Shown one piece after another: positions 1 to 12,775 of a stretch of 64,000 nt of DNA; the stretch's first letter is position 1, and each line of letters starts with the position of its first letter. Origin of the DNA: Bacillus sp. SM2101 (GTDB taxonomy: Bacteria > Bacillota > Bacilli > Bacillales > SM2101); the NCBI RefSeq assembly GCF_018588585.1, contig NZ_JAEUFG010000006.1, positions 53,288-117,287 on the forward strand. Direction: 5' to 3'. The position numbers and the translations under genes were made by a program. Under the pieces are notes generated by a model. That model was not told the DNA's origin, searched no databases, and was given only the letters and a program-made list of their open reading frames with translations.

Positions 1-1483
1 CTTGTCTTGCAGCTTTCACTTTCGCAACGACACCACCAATTGGTTTTACATTACCGTGAATACTAATTTCTCCTGTCATCGCTACAGTTCTATCAACTTT
101 CACTTTATTAATTGAAGAATAAATACCAGTCGCCATTGCAATCCCTGCAGAAGGTCCATCAACTGGAAATCCACCAGGAAAATTGACGTGTATATCAAAA
201 TCTGATGCAGGGACGCCCATAGAACGAAGAACAGTAATTACATTTTCAATAGACCCTTTAGCCATACTTTTTCGTCTAATTGATTTAGCCCTATCTCCAA
301 TACTTTCCTCTTCTGCAATGCCTGTAATATTAATTGTACCTTGATCTTCTGCAGGAATAATCGTTACTTCAATTTCTAGTAACGCTCCTGTATTTGGCCC
401 AAATACAGCTAAGCCATTAACTAGACCTACCTTTGAATTAGCACAGATTTTCTTTTCATAACGTGGTACAAGCTGAGAGGACTCAATCACCCACTCTATA
501 TCCTCATCATATATGCTCTCTCTTTCTTCAGAAATTGCAATCCCTGCAGCAACTTGAACCATATTGACCGCTTCACGACCATTCCTAGCATAATTTGATA
601 AAATCCCTAACCCTTTATCTTCTATCTCCATTTGTACTTTCTGAGCGGCATTGCTAGCTACAACCTTAATTTCATCTTTATCTAACTCTCGGAAAAACAC
701 TTCTAAACATCGAGAACGAATCGCAGGTGGTATTTCACTTGGTGTTCTAGTAGTTGCTCCAATTAACCGAAAGTCTGCAGGTAAACCATTTTGAAAAATA
801 TCATGAATATGATTAGGAATTTGTGAATTTTCTTCACTATAATAAGCACTTTCCAAAAATACTTTTCGATCCTCAAGAACCTTTAGTAGCTTATTCATTT
901 GAATAGGGTGAAGCTCTCCAATCTCGTCAATAAAGAGTACACCACCATGGGCATTCGTCACAGCACCTTGCTTTGGTTGCGGTATACCTGCTTGCCCCAT
1001 GGCCCCCGCACCTTGATAAATTGGATCATGTACTGAGCCAATTAATGGGTCAGCAATTCCCCTTTCATCAAAACGAGCAGTAGTGGCGTCAAGTTCAACA
1101 AAAACCGAAGATTGGTGAAATGGTGATTTAGTGCTTTTTTTTGCTTCTTCTAATACTAATCTAGCCGCAGCCGTCTTTCCAACACCAGGTGGGCCATATA
1201 TAAGGACATGTTGAGGGTTTGGCCCACATAAAGCAGCCTTTAAAGAACGAATTCCATCGATTTGTCCGACAATTTCTTGAAAACTTGACGGCCGAACTTT
1301 TTCGGCTAATGGCTCAGTCAATGAAATAGAACGAAGTTTTCTCAAATGTTCCATTTCTTTACGTGATTCTTTATCAATTGATATTTTTTGAGTGCGTTGA
1401 TTTCTTAATAAATTCCAAAAATATAGCCCAATAATTACACCAAAAAATAACTGGACGAGTAAGGCGATGCTAGTCCAACTCAT
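1..1483 (-). CDS. lonB: LonB ATP-dependent protease, C-terminus cut by window edge
   Basis: This is the membrane-associated, forespore-type Lon protease of Bacillus, which degrades proteins using ATP. I translated it from an ATG at 1483 behind a clear AGGAGGG ribosome site; the frame is open to base 1, giving about 494 residues, whereas B. subtilis LonB has about 552. Residues 5-27 form one hydrophobic segment. The Walker A motif GPPGVGKT is near residue 96 and the Walker B FIDEIGE near residue 178. In the protease domain the catalytic serine lies in GPSAG (about residue 443) and the lysine in GGVVAK (about residue 485). It lies downstream of clpX on the same strand but behind the clpX terminator, so it probably has its own promoter. 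The family assignment is firm; the forespore role is inherited from B. subtilis. Confidence 0.93.
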   Translation of the reverse strand, partial: MSWTSIALLVQLFFGVIIGLYFWNLLRNQRTQKISIDKESRKEMEHLRKLRSISLTEPLAEKVRPSSFQEIVGQIDGIRSLKAALCGPNPQHVLIYGPPGVGKTAAARLVLEEAKKSTKSPFHQSSVFVELDATTARFDERGIADPLIGSVHDPIYQGAGAMGQAGIPQPKQGAVTNAHGGVLFIDEIGELHPIQMNKLLKVLEDRKVFLESAYYSEENSQIPNHIHDIFQNGLPADFRLIGATTRTPSEIPPAIRSRCLEVFFRELDKDEIKVVASNAAQKVQMEIEDKGLGILSNYARNGREAVNMVQVAAGIAISEERESIYDEDIEWVIESSQLVPRYEKKICANSKVGLVNGLAVFGPNTGALLEIEVTIIPAEDQGTINITGIAEEESIGDRAKSIRRKSMAKGSIENVITVLRSMGVPASDFDIHVNFPGGFPVDGPSAGIAMATGIYSSINKVKVDRTVAMTGEISIHGNVKPIGGVVAKVKAARQ

Positions 1484-1668
1484 ATCAATTCCCTCCTGAA
1501 CGTATGAATCCATCATTAATTGATAGTATCTCCGTGCAGAAGTTTGTATAAACACATTTTTTTCATACATTAAAATTAATGGAAATAAGTCACTGACAAC
1601 TGAACATCTCGTTCATTCATCGGTAAATTAGCTGCCCACTATCCTAAAATATTATTGGGATTAAAACC

Positions 1669-1709
1669 CCAAAAACCTCTAAAGGTAAGTAAAATCCTTT
1701 AGAGGTTGT
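1669..1709 (-). terminator. Rho-independent terminator of clpX
   Basis: A 12-bp perfect stem (AACCTCTAAAGG, 1674-1685, with 1696-1707) is followed on the minus strand by a T-rich tract. It starts about 20 bases after the clpX stop codon. Confidence 0.85.
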
Positions 1710-1727
1710 TATGTTTCCAGACAATTT

Positions 1728-2993
1728 TTAAGCTGATGTTTTTCGATCTTTTAATTCTGAACCATCATCAAGTATTAATTTTGGTGGAGTATTATGCATA
1801 ACAGTATCTGCTGTTATAATACACTTTGATATGTCCTCTCTAGAAGGAAGCTCGAACATAACATCCAGCATAATACCTTCAATAATTGAACGTAGACCAC
1901 GAGCCCCTGTTTTACGTTCAATTGCTTTTTTGGCAATTTCAATCAGAGCATCTTCTTCAAAATCTAACTCTACATTATCTAGCTCAAGCATTTTCTGATA
2001 CTGTTTCACGAGTGCATTTTTAGGTAATGTAAGAATTTTTACTAATGCATCTTCATCAAGTGGTTCTAAGCTTGCAATTACAGGTAATCGACCTATAAAC
2101 TCTGGAATTAGTCCAAACTTCAGCAAGTCTTCAGGTAGAACTTTTGATAACAGCTCCTTCTGATCATGCTCTTTTTGCTTCATGTCTGAACCAAAACCGA
2201 TCACTTTTTTTCCTAAACGGCGTTTTATAATTGGCTCAATGCCATCAAAGGCACCACCACATATAAACAAAATATTTGTTGTATCAATTTGAATAAACTC
2301 TTGATGTGGGTGCTTCCTTCCACCTTGAGGAGGAACGCTAGCAATCGTGCCTTCTAAAATTTTCAGCAATGCCTGTTGCACGCCTTCTCCAGAAACATCA
2401 CGAGTAATAGAAGGGTTTTCCGATTTACGAGCAACTTTATCTATCTCGTCAATATAAATGATACCCTTTTCAGCCTTTTCAACATCATAATCAGCTGCTT
2501 GTATTAACTTTAGCAAAATATTTTCAACGTCTTCACCTACATATCCAGCCTCAGTAAGTGATGTTGCATCAGCAATAGCAAATGGTACATTTAAAATTCT
2601 TGCTAATGTTTCAGCTAGCAAAGTTTTACCTGATCCAGTTGGGCCTATCATTGCGATGTTACTTTTTGAAAGTTCAACATCATCAATTTTACTATTTGAG
2701 TTAATTCGCTTGTAATGATTGTACACTGCTACCGCAAGGGATTTCTTTGCAGCATCTTGACCAATAACGTACTCGTCAAGGATTTCGCGAATTGCAATTG
2801 GTTTCGGAACTTCTTTGAATTCTACTTCTTCTTCAGTCCCTAATTCCTCTTCAACTATTTCAGTGCATAATTCTATACATTCATCACATATATATACACC
2901 TGGACCGGCAACTAATTTACGAACCTGATCTTGGGTTTTTCCGCAAAACGAACATTTTAATTGTCCTTTTTCTTCGTTAAATTTAAATCCCAT
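1728..2993 (-). CDS. clpX: ClpX, ATPase subunit of the Clp protease
   Basis: ClpX unfolds tagged substrates and feeds them to ClpP in the cytoplasm. The 421-residue product has the N-terminal zinc-binding domain (Cys14, Cys17, Cys36, Cys39), Walker A GPTGSGKT at 117-124, the pore loop GYVG at 150-153 and Walker B IIYIDE at 178-183, followed by the C-terminal small domain. Length matches the family (about 420). The ATG at 2993 follows AAGGGGTGAAAAT. It lies between tig and lonB, as in B. subtilis. A -35/-10 pair (TTGTTA, 16 bp, TAAAAT) sits at 3120-3147. The function is certain from sequence. Confidence 0.98.
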   Translation of the reverse strand: MGFKFNEEKGQLKCSFCGKTQDQVRKLVAGPGVYICDECIELCTEIVEEELGTEEEVEFKEVPKPIAIREILDEYVIGQDAAKKSLAVAVYNHYKRINSNSKIDDVELSKSNIAMIGPTGSGKTLLAETLARILNVPFAIADATSLTEAGYVGEDVENILLKLIQAADYDVEKAEKGIIYIDEIDKVARKSENPSITRDVSGEGVQQALLKILEGTIASVPPQGGRKHPHQEFIQIDTTNILFICGGAFDGIEPIIKRRLGKKVIGFGSDMKQKEHDQKELLSKVLPEDLLKFGLIPEFIGRLPVIASLEPLDEDALVKILTLPKNALVKQYQKMLELDNVELDFEEDALIEIAKKAIERKTGARGLRSIIEGIMLDVMFELPSREDISKCIITADTVMHNTPPKLILDDGSELKDRKTSA

Positions 2994-3119
2994 ATTTTCA
3001 CCCCTTATTTCATTTTTTCTTATGGAGGATGTTCAAAGCAACAGCGCCTTATCCTTCTATGTTCTTGTTATCCTCATAGTACAATCAAAATTACCGATTT
3101 TAAAAAAGTTATGTATTGC

Positions 3120-3147
3120 ATTTTATCACAAATGTACTTGCTAACAA
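3120..3147 (-). promoter_or_regulatory. Candidate sigma-A promoter of clpX
   Basis: On the minus strand, TTGTTA (3142-3147) and TAAAAT (3120-3125) are separated by 16 bp, about 130 bases before the clpX ATG. The -35 box is weak, so this is a tentative call. Confidence 0.4.
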
Positions 3148-3264
3148 AAATAATGCGCTCAACACTATGTATAACAACTGATCATCTTTATTAATACAAC
3201 ATTATAACTCATACGGATAAATAATAACAGTAGAATGCATTGACCTACTTATCGTTTATGAATA

Positions 3265-3419
3265 AGCAGTTTTCTCATTGTTTTCTTCCTACAGAGAAAT
3301 AAACACGTACACAACTAGTGTTCTTGGCACCTTTTATTCTGAAACGTGATGACTAACATCTAGAGCCACATCTTATGGGTCTAATTTGGTGATAATAGCA
3401 ACAAATTTACGAAAGAGCC
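3265..3419 (+). repeat. MITE-like interspersed repeat, copy 1
   Basis: A degenerate member of the window's repeat family, about 155 bp, in the tig-clpX gap (2994-3624). It keeps the middle block AAACACGTACACAACTAGTG and the right end ACGAAAGAGCC. The left end has drifted (AGCAG instead of GGCTG), and no target-site duplication remains (TATGAATA against TTTTTTAA). The rest of the 631-bp gap holds only the clpX leader and the tig terminator. Confidence 0.7.
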
Positions 3420-3575
3420 TTTTTTAAAACGAGCTCTTCCAACTTATGAACATTAGCAACATGGTTAGAAAGGAGCCATTAATAATTACTTTACCCATAC
3501 TCATTTAAAAAAAATAACATTATTGTTAGCAATACATGGAAAAATAAGACGCATGCAATATTCCTCTGATTAGAT

Positions 3576-3609
3576 AAAACAAGGCACGAAGTACTTCGTG
3601 CCTTGTTTT
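3576..3609 (-). terminator. Rho-independent terminator of tig
   Basis: A perfect 34-base palindrome begins 15 bases after the tig stop codon and ends in TTGTTTTA on the minus strand. Arms such as GGCACGAAGT meet with essentially no unpaired loop. Confidence 0.9.
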
Positions 3610-3624
3610 ACTTCTTACTTATTA

Positions 3625-4911
3625 TTATGCAACATCTTTACGATTCTCTACAAGAAAATCAATTGATTTACGAATTTTTAAATCTCCTTTGATGCTATCT
3701 AAATTCCCTAACATCTTCTTAATTTCTTCTATAGGCATGTTGTACATACCTGCCATATTTTCAAGTTCTTTTTCAATTTCTTCGTCTGTAACATCAAAAT
3801 TCTCAGCTGCAGCAATTGCTTCTAAAGTTAAGTTAATTTTAACGCGTTTTTCAGCTTCTTCCTTCATCTGCTCTCTGAGTGCCGCTTCATCCTGACCAGA
3901 GAATTGTGTGTATAGCTCAAGGTTCATGCCTTGCATTTGTAGACGCTGTTCAAACTCTTGAACCATTCTATCTGTCTCAGTTTTAAACATGGCTTCTGGA
4001 ATTTCTACTTCAGCATTTTCAGCAGCTTTTTCTATTAATGAATTTCTAAGGCTATCCTCTGCTTCACGCTTTTTAGTTTCTTGTAATTTTTCTCTCGTTT
4101 TTGTTGTTAATTCTTCTAAAGATTCAACTTCATCATCAACATCTTTTGCAAACTCATCATCTAAGACAGGAAGTTCTTTTGCTTTTATTTCATGAACTTT
4201 CACCTTAAACGTTGCTGGCTTGCCAGCTAATTCTTCAGAGTGGTATTCTTCAGGGAAAGTTACTTCAACTTCTTTTTCAGCACCTGCTTCTAAACCAGCT
4301 AACTGATCTTCAAAACCAGGAATAAATGTACCTGAGCCGATTTCTAATGAATAATTTTCAGCTGTTCCACCTTCGAATGCTTCACCATTAACAAAACCTT
4401 CGAAATCCATGATTACTGTATCACCGTTTTCAACAGAACCTTCTTCTTTTAAAGTTAATTCTGCTTGGCGTTCTTGAAGTTGCTTAAGCTCATTATCAAC
4501 ATCTTCATCAGTTACAGTAGCATCAATTTCTTCAACTTCTAAGCCTTTATATTCACCTAATTTAACTTCCGGTTTCACTGTTACCTTGGCTGTGAAAATA
4601 AGTGTTTTACCTTTTTCCATTTGTTCAATATCAACATCTGGGCGATCAACTGGTTCAATTCCAGTTTCCTCTACAGCTGCTGAGTATGCCTCAGGTAATA
4701 AAATATCTAAAGCATCTTGATATAAAGACTCTACGCCGAACCTTTTTTCGAATAGACTTCTTGGCATTTTACCTTTACGGAAACCAGGAACGTTCACCTG
4801 TTTCACAACTTTATTAAACGCAGCATCTAGTCCTTCATTAACTTTTTCTGCATCTACTTCAACAGTTAGGACACCTTGGTTCCCTTCTGATTTTTCCCAT
4901 TTTGCAGACAT
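3625..4911 (-). CDS. tig: Trigger factor, ribosome-bound chaperone and prolyl isomerase
   Basis: Trigger factor binds ribosomal protein L23 at the exit tunnel and shields nascent chains. The 428-residue product shows the ribosome-docking signature GFRKGKMP near residue 44, a central FKBP-type PPIase domain (about 160-245, with [14 protein letters not shown] and [13 protein letters not shown]) and the helical C-terminal chaperone domain. I chose the ATG at 4911 because GGAGGG sits 7 bases upstream; the longer frame from 4929 adds six residues and no ribosome site. A good sigma-A promoter lies at 5038-5065 and a perfect hairpin terminator follows, so it is probably monocistronic. Confidence 0.97.
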   Translation of the reverse strand: MSAKWEKSEGNQGVLTVEVDAEKVNEGLDAAFNKVVKQVNVPGFRKGKMPRSLFEKRFGVESLYQDALDILLPEAYSAAVEETGIEPVDRPDVDIEQMEKGKTLIFTAKVTVKPEVKLGEYKGLEVEEIDATVTDEDVDNELKQLQERQAELTLKEEGSVENGDTVIMDFEGFVNGEAFEGGTAENYSLEIGSGTFIPGFEDQLAGLEAGAEKEVEVTFPEEYHSEELAGKPATFKVKVHEIKAKELPVLDDEFAKDVDDEVESLEELTTKTREKLQETKKREAEDSLRNSLIEKAAENAEVEIPEAMFKTETDRMVQEFEQRLQMQGMNLELYTQFSGQDEAALREQMKEEAEKRVKINLTLEAIAAAENFDVTDEEIEKELENMAGMYNMPIEEIKKMLGNLDSIKGDLKIRKSIDFLVENRKDVA

Positions 4912-5037
4912 AAAAATTCCCTCCAACATCTATTTATATGCTTCATTAATCAAATATGATAGATAACGAATTGATTATATCATTATCTTTTTGCGCACTT
5001 ATATGTAGCTTCAAATTTACTACAATACAACCACTAC

Positions 5038-5065
5038 ATTATAACACAGAATAATTTGCTTTCAA
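5038..5065 (-). promoter_or_regulatory. Sigma-A promoter of tig
   Basis: Minus strand TTGAAA (5060-5065), 16-bp spacer, consensus TATAAT (5038-5043). It lies about 127 bases before the tig start codon. Confidence 0.65.
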
Positions 5066-5136
5066 CACAAACTAATTTTTTTATATAAATTAATTAGCAG
5101 TTAAACATTCCCAGCTATGTAGGTAGTGTGTATTTA

Positions 5137-6147
5137 TTATGAAGAAATGTCCTCTATCTTATAGATGGCTTCACAAGCTTGCATTAATTGTTCATTATTT
5201 ACATTATACTTGGATACTATACTATGTCGGTCATGATCAAACCCCTGCATCTCCAAAGCTATTATATGTAATGCTGCAGCCCAGAGATTTGCTTCCCTTG
5301 GTTCCGGGTATAAAGGAAATAAAATGAACAAATGTCTAAACCAAATCTCTTTAATTACTTCATATAAAGTCGGATTTTCATTCAAAACATTCTTTTCCAG
5401 TATTGTTAAAACTTCTTTTGTAAAAGGATCCTCTCTACTATCTAAAAGCTCGGTTGGCTTTATTGTTATATCTCGATTAAATTTATTGATACTTATATCA
5501 AAATCTACTTCTTGCTCCATTAAAACTTGTAATAAAGCAGATTTAATTAGCGGTGACTTTTTAGGGTTAGCAAAATAAGTCTCTATTGTCTGTCTCTCAC
5601 GACGAACATTTTGATTACGAAGAAGTTGAATTGCTGTCCAGTGTTCTTCAATATCATCGCCTTGGTTGAGCATTTGATCCAAAGTGCTACCTTCAGCAAT
5701 ATTATCGGTATTACTATTCTCCACATTATTGACATTCATTTTTCTACTGAAGTCTAGAAGTTTAAATAGATTTTCAGCATATTCTGAAGGGATATTCCCC
5801 TCTTGAAGTATAGCCTCAATCGTTGTAATGATTTCATTGTAATGCCCTTGCTGGAGCAGAATAGACGTATATATTTGTAATACTTGATAATAATCGCCAA
5901 TTCCTTTTTGCAGCATGCTATTACATATTTCTTTTGCTTCCTCAAATCTATTTAATTCGAACAGGCATAACACAGTACCTAATTCAATTTCAGGGTGGTC
6001 ACTTTCTAATTCACCTGCTTGACCAAACAACAAAAGTGCTTCTTGAAATTGCTTATGCTGTAGTTGATCGAACCCCTTTTCAATAAGTCGTTCTTTTAGA
6101 TTAGGGAAGGGAAGAATATTTTCACTTTGTTTTCTGATATCTGCCAT
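5137..6147 (-). CDS. YsoA-like tetratricopeptide repeat protein
   Basis: A soluble helical protein of 336 residues with TPR-like helix pairs in its first half (for example KGFDQLQHKQFQEALLLFGQ), the fold used for protein-protein contacts. No catalytic motif or signal peptide is visible. Position between tig and leuD and length match B. subtilis YsoA (about 338 residues), whose function is unknown. I chose the ATG at 6147 (MADIRKQ), preceded by AGGACGG; an upstream TTG at 6201 would add 18 residues, has no ribosome site and would run close to the leuD terminator. Confidence 0.82.
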   Translation of the reverse strand: MADIRKQSENILPFPNLKERLIEKGFDQLQHKQFQEALLLFGQAGELESDHPEIELGTVLCLFELNRFEEAKEICNSMLQKGIGDYYQVLQIYTSILLQQGHYNEIITTIEAILQEGNIPSEYAENLFKLLDFSRKMNVNNVENSNTDNIAEGSTLDQMLNQGDDIEEHWTAIQLLRNQNVRRERQTIETYFANPKKSPLIKSALLQVLMEQEVDFDISINKFNRDITIKPTELLDSREDPFTKEVLTILEKNVLNENPTLYEVIKEIWFRHLFILFPLYPEPREANLWAAALHIIALEMQGFDHDRHSIVSKYNVNNEQLMQACEAIYKIEDISS

Positions 6148-6214
6148 CAATTTTACCGTCCTATAGCCATTTTCGTACTTTTGTGTTATTAAGTTTATCA
6201 AGTAAGTGAACAGA

Positions 6215-6254
6215 AAACAAGAAGCGCCTCGGAACGAACCTAGGCGCCTCTTCT
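6215..6254 (-). terminator. Terminator of the ilv-leu operon
   Basis: A GC-rich hairpin (GAAGCGCCTCGG on the plus strand at 6221-6232 pairing with CCTAGGCGCCTCTTC, 6239-6253, with mismatches) overlaps the leuD stop and is followed on the minus strand by TTGTTTTC. Confidence 0.8.
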
Positions 6255-6837
6255 ACTTATTTAATATCTCATATTGTGATATGTGTTTTTCATAAACAAA
6301 AGTCAAGTCTATTTCATCCCAACCTTTAATTAACAACTCTTTTCTATATTGATCAATGAGAAATCCTTTACTAAAGCCTTTCTCATCCGATATAGTTTGA
6401 TTCTCTAAATCTATTTGTAAAGTATAGTTAGAATTATTTCCTTCATATAATATATACTTTACATCTTCTCTATCTAATTTAATTGGGAGCAAACCATTTT
6501 TTAAGCAATTCCCATAAAATATATCTGCAAATGATGGAGCGATAATTACTTTAAATCCATAGTCTTGTAATGCCCACGGGGCGTGTTCGCGAGAAGAACC
6601 ACATCCAAAGTTTTCATTTGCTACAAGTATTGTTGCACCAGCGTTCTCCTGTTTATTTAATTCAAAATCAGGATTTAATGTATGATTATCAAGATACCGC
6701 CAGTCATAAAATAAATATTGACCAAATCCTGTTCGCTCTATTCTTTTTAAAAACTGCTTAGGTATGATTTGGTCGGTATCAACATTTACACGATCTAACC
6801 CTGCTACCTTACCAGTGTGAATATGAAATGGTTCCAT
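6253..6837 (-). CDS. leuD: 3-isopropylmalate dehydratase small subunit
   Basis: LeuD is the swivel-domain subunit that pairs with LeuC to isomerise 2-isopropylmalate to 3-isopropylmalate in leucine synthesis. The 194-residue product has the substrate-binding signature GCGSSREHAPWAL and the N-terminal NVDTDQIIPKQFL block. The ATG at 6837 follows AAAGGAGAGA. It is the last gene of the ilvBHC-leuABCD operon, ends in a strong terminator, and starts about 95 bases after leuC. Confidence 0.97.
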   Translation of the reverse strand: MEPFHIHTGKVAGLDRVNVDTDQIIPKQFLKRIERTGFGQYLFYDWRYLDNHTLNPDFELNKQENAGATILVANENFGCGSSREHAPWALQDYGFKVIIAPSFADIFYGNCLKNGLLPIKLDREDVKYILYEGNNSNYTLQIDLENQTISDEKGFSKGFLIDQYRKELLIKGWDEIDLTFVYEKHISQYEILNK

Positions 6838-6932
6838 ACCCCTATCTCTCCTTTAACTTTAAGTTTTCAGGAATGCTCACTTCAACTAATATATGTGAGT
6901 AATGCCAACTACCTACTATGTCACTTACTACG

Positions 6933-8345
6933 TTACACAATAGTTTTTTGTAGTTTTCTAATATCTACAAACCTACCATATATAGCTGCTGCTGCTGCCA
7001 TCGCAGGACTAACTAAATGAGTTCTAGCACCTTTTCCTTGTCTTCCTTCAAAATTTCGATTTGATGTTGAAGCACAGCGTTCTCCCTCTGGTACAACATC
7101 TGGATTCATACTTAAGCACATGCTACATCCTGATTCACGCCATTCAAAACCTGCTGAAATGAAAATATCTGCTAAACCTTCCTCTTCCGCCTGACGCTTC
7201 ACCTCTTGTGAACCTGGTACAACTAGCGCTCTTACCTGATTTGACACCTTGTTACCTTGCGCAATTTTAGCAGCTTCGCGAAGATCGCTTATCCTTGAAT
7301 TTGTACATGAACCTATAAATACATGTTGAATTTCTACATCAGAAATTTGTGTACCAGCTTGTAAGCCCATATATTGTAGTGCACTATCTACAGCCCTTTG
7401 ATCTGCTTCATCATCGAAGTCTAGAGGTGATGGTATTACTTGCTCGATCGTCACACTCATCCCCGGTGTTGTTCCCCATGTAACAGTTGGCGCTATTTCA
7501 CTTGCGTCAATTTCAATGACTCTATCAAAGGTTGCATTTGAATCACTTGCTAATTTTTCCCATTTTTTCACAAGTCTATTATACTCTTCACCGTTGGGAA
7601 TATGCTTCTTTCCTTTTAAATACGAAAATGTTGTTCTATCTGGACTAATTAAGCCAGCTTTTGCACCTGCTTCTATTGACATATTACATATGGTCATCCG
7701 TTCCTCCATCGACATATTACGGATTGTATCACCTGTAAATTCAATAATATGACCTGTACCAACATTTACACCATATTCTCCGATAATAGATAAGATGACA
7801 TCTTTAGCGGAAACACCAGCAGCTAACTTACCATTTATATTAATTTTTAATGTTTTAGGTCGATGTTGCCATAATGTTTGAGTTGCCAATACGTGCTCAA
7901 CTTCACTAGTTCCAATACCGAATGCTAACGCTCCAAATGCTCCATGAGTCGATGTATGGCTATCACCACATACGATTGTTTTCCCAGGCTGTGTGAGACC
8001 TAATTGAGGACCTATAACGTGAACAATACCTTGATCAGGACTGTTTAAATCCGCCAAATAAATGCCAAATTCTTCACAATTTTTTTCAAGAGCAGTCATT
8101 TGGTTTTGTGCTACTTCATCTTGGATGATGTAGCGATTGAATGTAGGTACATTATGATCCATCGTTGCAAATGTTAAATCTGGGCGTCTTACTTTCCGAT
8201 TATTTAAACGTAACCCTTCAAATGCTTGTGGAGAAGTAACTTCATGAACGAGATGAAGGTCTATATACAATAAATCAGGCTTGCCTTCTTCTTGATATAC
8301 GATATTTTTTTCCCATATTTTTTCTATAATATTTTTTGGTTCCAC
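6933..8345 (-). CDS. leuC: 3-isopropylmalate dehydratase large subunit
   Basis: This aconitase-family subunit holds the [4Fe-4S] cluster of isopropylmalate isomerase. Cluster cysteines lie in GSCTNSR and in [26 protein letters not shown] is also conserved. I chose the GTG at 8345 (470 residues) because GAGAGGTG lies about 9 bases upstream; a GTG at 8357 adds four residues but sits on top of that ribosome site. B. subtilis LeuC has about 472 residues. A strong hairpin in the leuB-leuC gap may separate the stability of the upstream and downstream message. Confidence 0.96.
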   Translation of the reverse strand: MEPKNIIEKIWEKNIVYQEEGKPDLLYIDLHLVHEVTSPQAFEGLRLNNRKVRRPDLTFATMDHNVPTFNRYIIQDEVAQNQMTALEKNCEEFGIYLADLNSPDQGIVHVIGPQLGLTQPGKTIVCGDSHTSTHGAFGALAFGIGTSEVEHVLATQTLWQHRPKTLKININGKLAAGVSAKDVILSIIGEYGVNVGTGHIIEFTGDTIRNMSMEERMTICNMSIEAGAKAGLISPDRTTFSYLKGKKHIPNGEEYNRLVKKWEKLASDSNATFDRVIEIDASEIAPTVTWGTTPGMSVTIEQVIPSPLDFDDEADQRAVDSALQYMGLQAGTQISDVEIQHVFIGSCTNSRISDLREAAKIAQGNKVSNQVRALVVPGSQEVKRQAEEEGLADIFISAGFEWRESGCSMCLSMNPDVVPEGERCASTSNRNFEGRQGKGARTHLVSPAMAAAAAIYGRFVDIRKLQKTIV

Positions 8346-8416
8346 GAATAAATTCACCTCTCAATATTGTCAAATGTTAATCAAACATTATTCGTGTAAA
8401 GACCCTATATAAGTTT

Positions 8417-8448
8417 CCACTAGATAGGTCTTTAGACCTATCTAGTGG
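8417..8448. other. Perfect 14-bp hairpin between leuB and leuC
   Basis: The arm CCACTAGATAGGTC (8417-8430) is perfectly inverted at 8435-8448 around a 4-base TTTA loop. It lacks a T tract on either strand, so it is not a classic terminator. Inside an operon such a structure could mark an RNA processing or stability point, or an attenuating pause. Confidence 0.75.
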
Positions 8449-8484
8449 GTGTGCAAGGGTTTCCTATTAATGTCTGCCTATGAT

Positions 8485-9597
8485 TTACGCGTATATTGAC
8501 ATAATGTTTGATATTGCAGCATGGTCTAGTACAGCTGCTTTAATACGTTCAACCATTTCCTCTGTTTTAACCGCTCTTTTTCCTTCTTGTACAACATCAG
8601 GAGTACGATGTCCAGCAGCAAGCACTTGATTCACAGCATTTTCAATTGCTTTTGCTTCTTCATCCATTTGAAAGGAATTTCTCAGCATCATAGCAGCAGA
8701 CAATATCATTGCTACCGGATTCGCTTTATTTTGCCCTGCTATATCTGGTGCTGACCCATGTATTGGTTCATACAGGCATGGACCTGTAGTTGACAAACTT
8801 GCCGATGGAAGCATTCCCAAAGACCCAGTCAACATTGATGCTTCATCACTTAATATATCACCAAACATATTTTCAGTTACAATGACATCAAACTGTGTTG
8901 GATTTTTTATTAATTGCATCGCTGCGTTATCGACCAACATATGCTCTAATTGAACATTTGGAAAATCTTGCGCTACCTCCTCAGCCACTTCTCTCCACAT
9001 GCGACTAGACTCAAGTACATTTGCTTTATCAACAGAAGTAACTTTGCTCCGACGGTTCTTAGCCAATTCAAATGCTGTGACTAATATTCTCTTCATTTCT
9101 TTTCGTTTATAATAAAGTGTATCTACGACAGATTCTTCTCCTCTGTCTATCGTTCGAGCACTTGGTTTTCCAAAATACAATCCTCCTGTAAGCTCTCGTA
9201 CGATGAGTAAATCAACACCTGTAATTATATTCTCTTTTATTGGTGACGACTCAATTAAACTAGGGTTAAATGAAACAGGTCGTAAATTTGCATATAACTC
9301 CAATTCTTTACGAATTTGTAATAAGCCCTTTTCAGGACGAAGTTCAGGTGGATTTTGATCCCATTGCGGTCCTCCAACAGCACCTAACAATACAGCATCA
9401 CTTTGTTTGCAATCATTTAACGTCTTATCTGGTAACGGGCTACCTGTTTGTTCAATCGCTGCTCCACCAATTAAGCTATATATAAAGTCAAATTGATGAT
9501 TAAATCGCTCTCCTACAGCTTTTAATATTTCTACTGCCCCTCTAGAAACTTCTGGACCAATTCCATCTCCGGGTAAAACGGTAATTTTCTTTTTCAC
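8485..9597 (-). CDS. leuB: 3-isopropylmalate dehydrogenase
   Basis: LeuB oxidatively decarboxylates 3-isopropylmalate with NAD to 2-oxoisocaproate. The 370-residue product shows LPGDGIGPEV at the N-terminus, the substrate loop with LELYANLRPV, and the metal and nucleotide signature NMFGDILSDEASMLTGSLG plus EPIHGSAPDIAG. The start is a GTG at 9597 behind GGAGGAATAAAAA. It is the fifth gene of the operon, 84 bases after leuA. Confidence 0.97.
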   Translation of the reverse strand: MKKKITVLPGDGIGPEVSRGAVEILKAVGERFNHQFDFIYSLIGGAAIEQTGSPLPDKTLNDCKQSDAVLLGAVGGPQWDQNPPELRPEKGLLQIRKELELYANLRPVSFNPSLIESSPIKENIITGVDLLIVRELTGGLYFGKPSARTIDRGEESVVDTLYYKRKEMKRILVTAFELAKNRRSKVTSVDKANVLESSRMWREVAEEVAQDFPNVQLEHMLVDNAAMQLIKNPTQFDVIVTENMFGDILSDEASMLTGSLGMLPSASLSTTGPCLYEPIHGSAPDIAGQNKANPVAMILSAAMMLRNSFQMDEEAKAIENAVNQVLAAGHRTPDVVQEGKRAVKTEEMVERIKAAVLDHAAISNIMSIYA

Positions 9598-9681
9598 TTT
9601 TTATTCCTCCAATCTCAAATTATCATTGTTAACTTATTGGTTTATTTAGAGGGCATACGATCGTTTTCTCTTGTTAAGCTG

Positions 9682-12241
<2,560 letters not shown>

Positions 12242-12256
12242 TTAATCTCTCCCTTT

Positions 12257-12775
12257 TTAGACGATTGAATGTGATTTTATATTTGTTACAGCTTTTTGCA
12301 TGCCACGTGCAAATGCTGTTGTTCCTGTTCTAGCTATTTCTTTAATTCCATAAGGTTTTATTAATTCAATGAGTGCTTCAATCTTTGATGATTCTCCAGT
12401 TACTTGTATAACTAGGCTATCCTTACTAACATCAAGGATTGATGCTCGAAATGGTTCGATTAAACCATATATTTCATTCCTAGTTGCTGGAGGTGCAACT
12501 ACTTTAATTAACGCTAATTCTCTCGCTACGATAGCTTGATCAGTTATGTCCATTACCTTCAAGACATCAATTTGCTTATTTAGTTGCTTTGTAATTTGCT
12601 CAGCTACTCGCTGATCCTCAACGTGAACAACACATGTTATCCGAGAAACTCCAGCTACTTCTGTTGCTCCAACTGTTATACTCTCAATGTTATAATGACG
12701 TTTTGTAAATAAGCCTGTAATCCGATTTAAAACACCAGATCGATTATTAACAGTTAATGTGATAATACGTTTCAC
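12257..12775 (-). CDS. ilvH: Acetolactate synthase small (regulatory) subunit
   Basis: IlvH carries the ACT domain that binds valine and activates IlvB. The 172-residue product begins [21 protein letters not shown], the ACT domain (about residues 2-75), followed by the C-terminal ALS_ss domain. It starts with GTG and overlaps the ilvB stop by 4 bases (GTGA), a sign of coupled translation of the two subunits. Length fits the family. Confidence 0.96.
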   Translation of the reverse strand: MKRIITLTVNNRSGVLNRITGLFTKRHYNIESITVGATEVAGVSRITCVVHVEDQRVAEQITKQLNKQIDVLKVMDITDQAIVARELALIKVVAPPATRNEIYGLIEPFRASILDVSKDSLVIQVTGESSKIEALIELIKPYGIKEIARTGTTAFARGMQKAVTNIKSHSIV

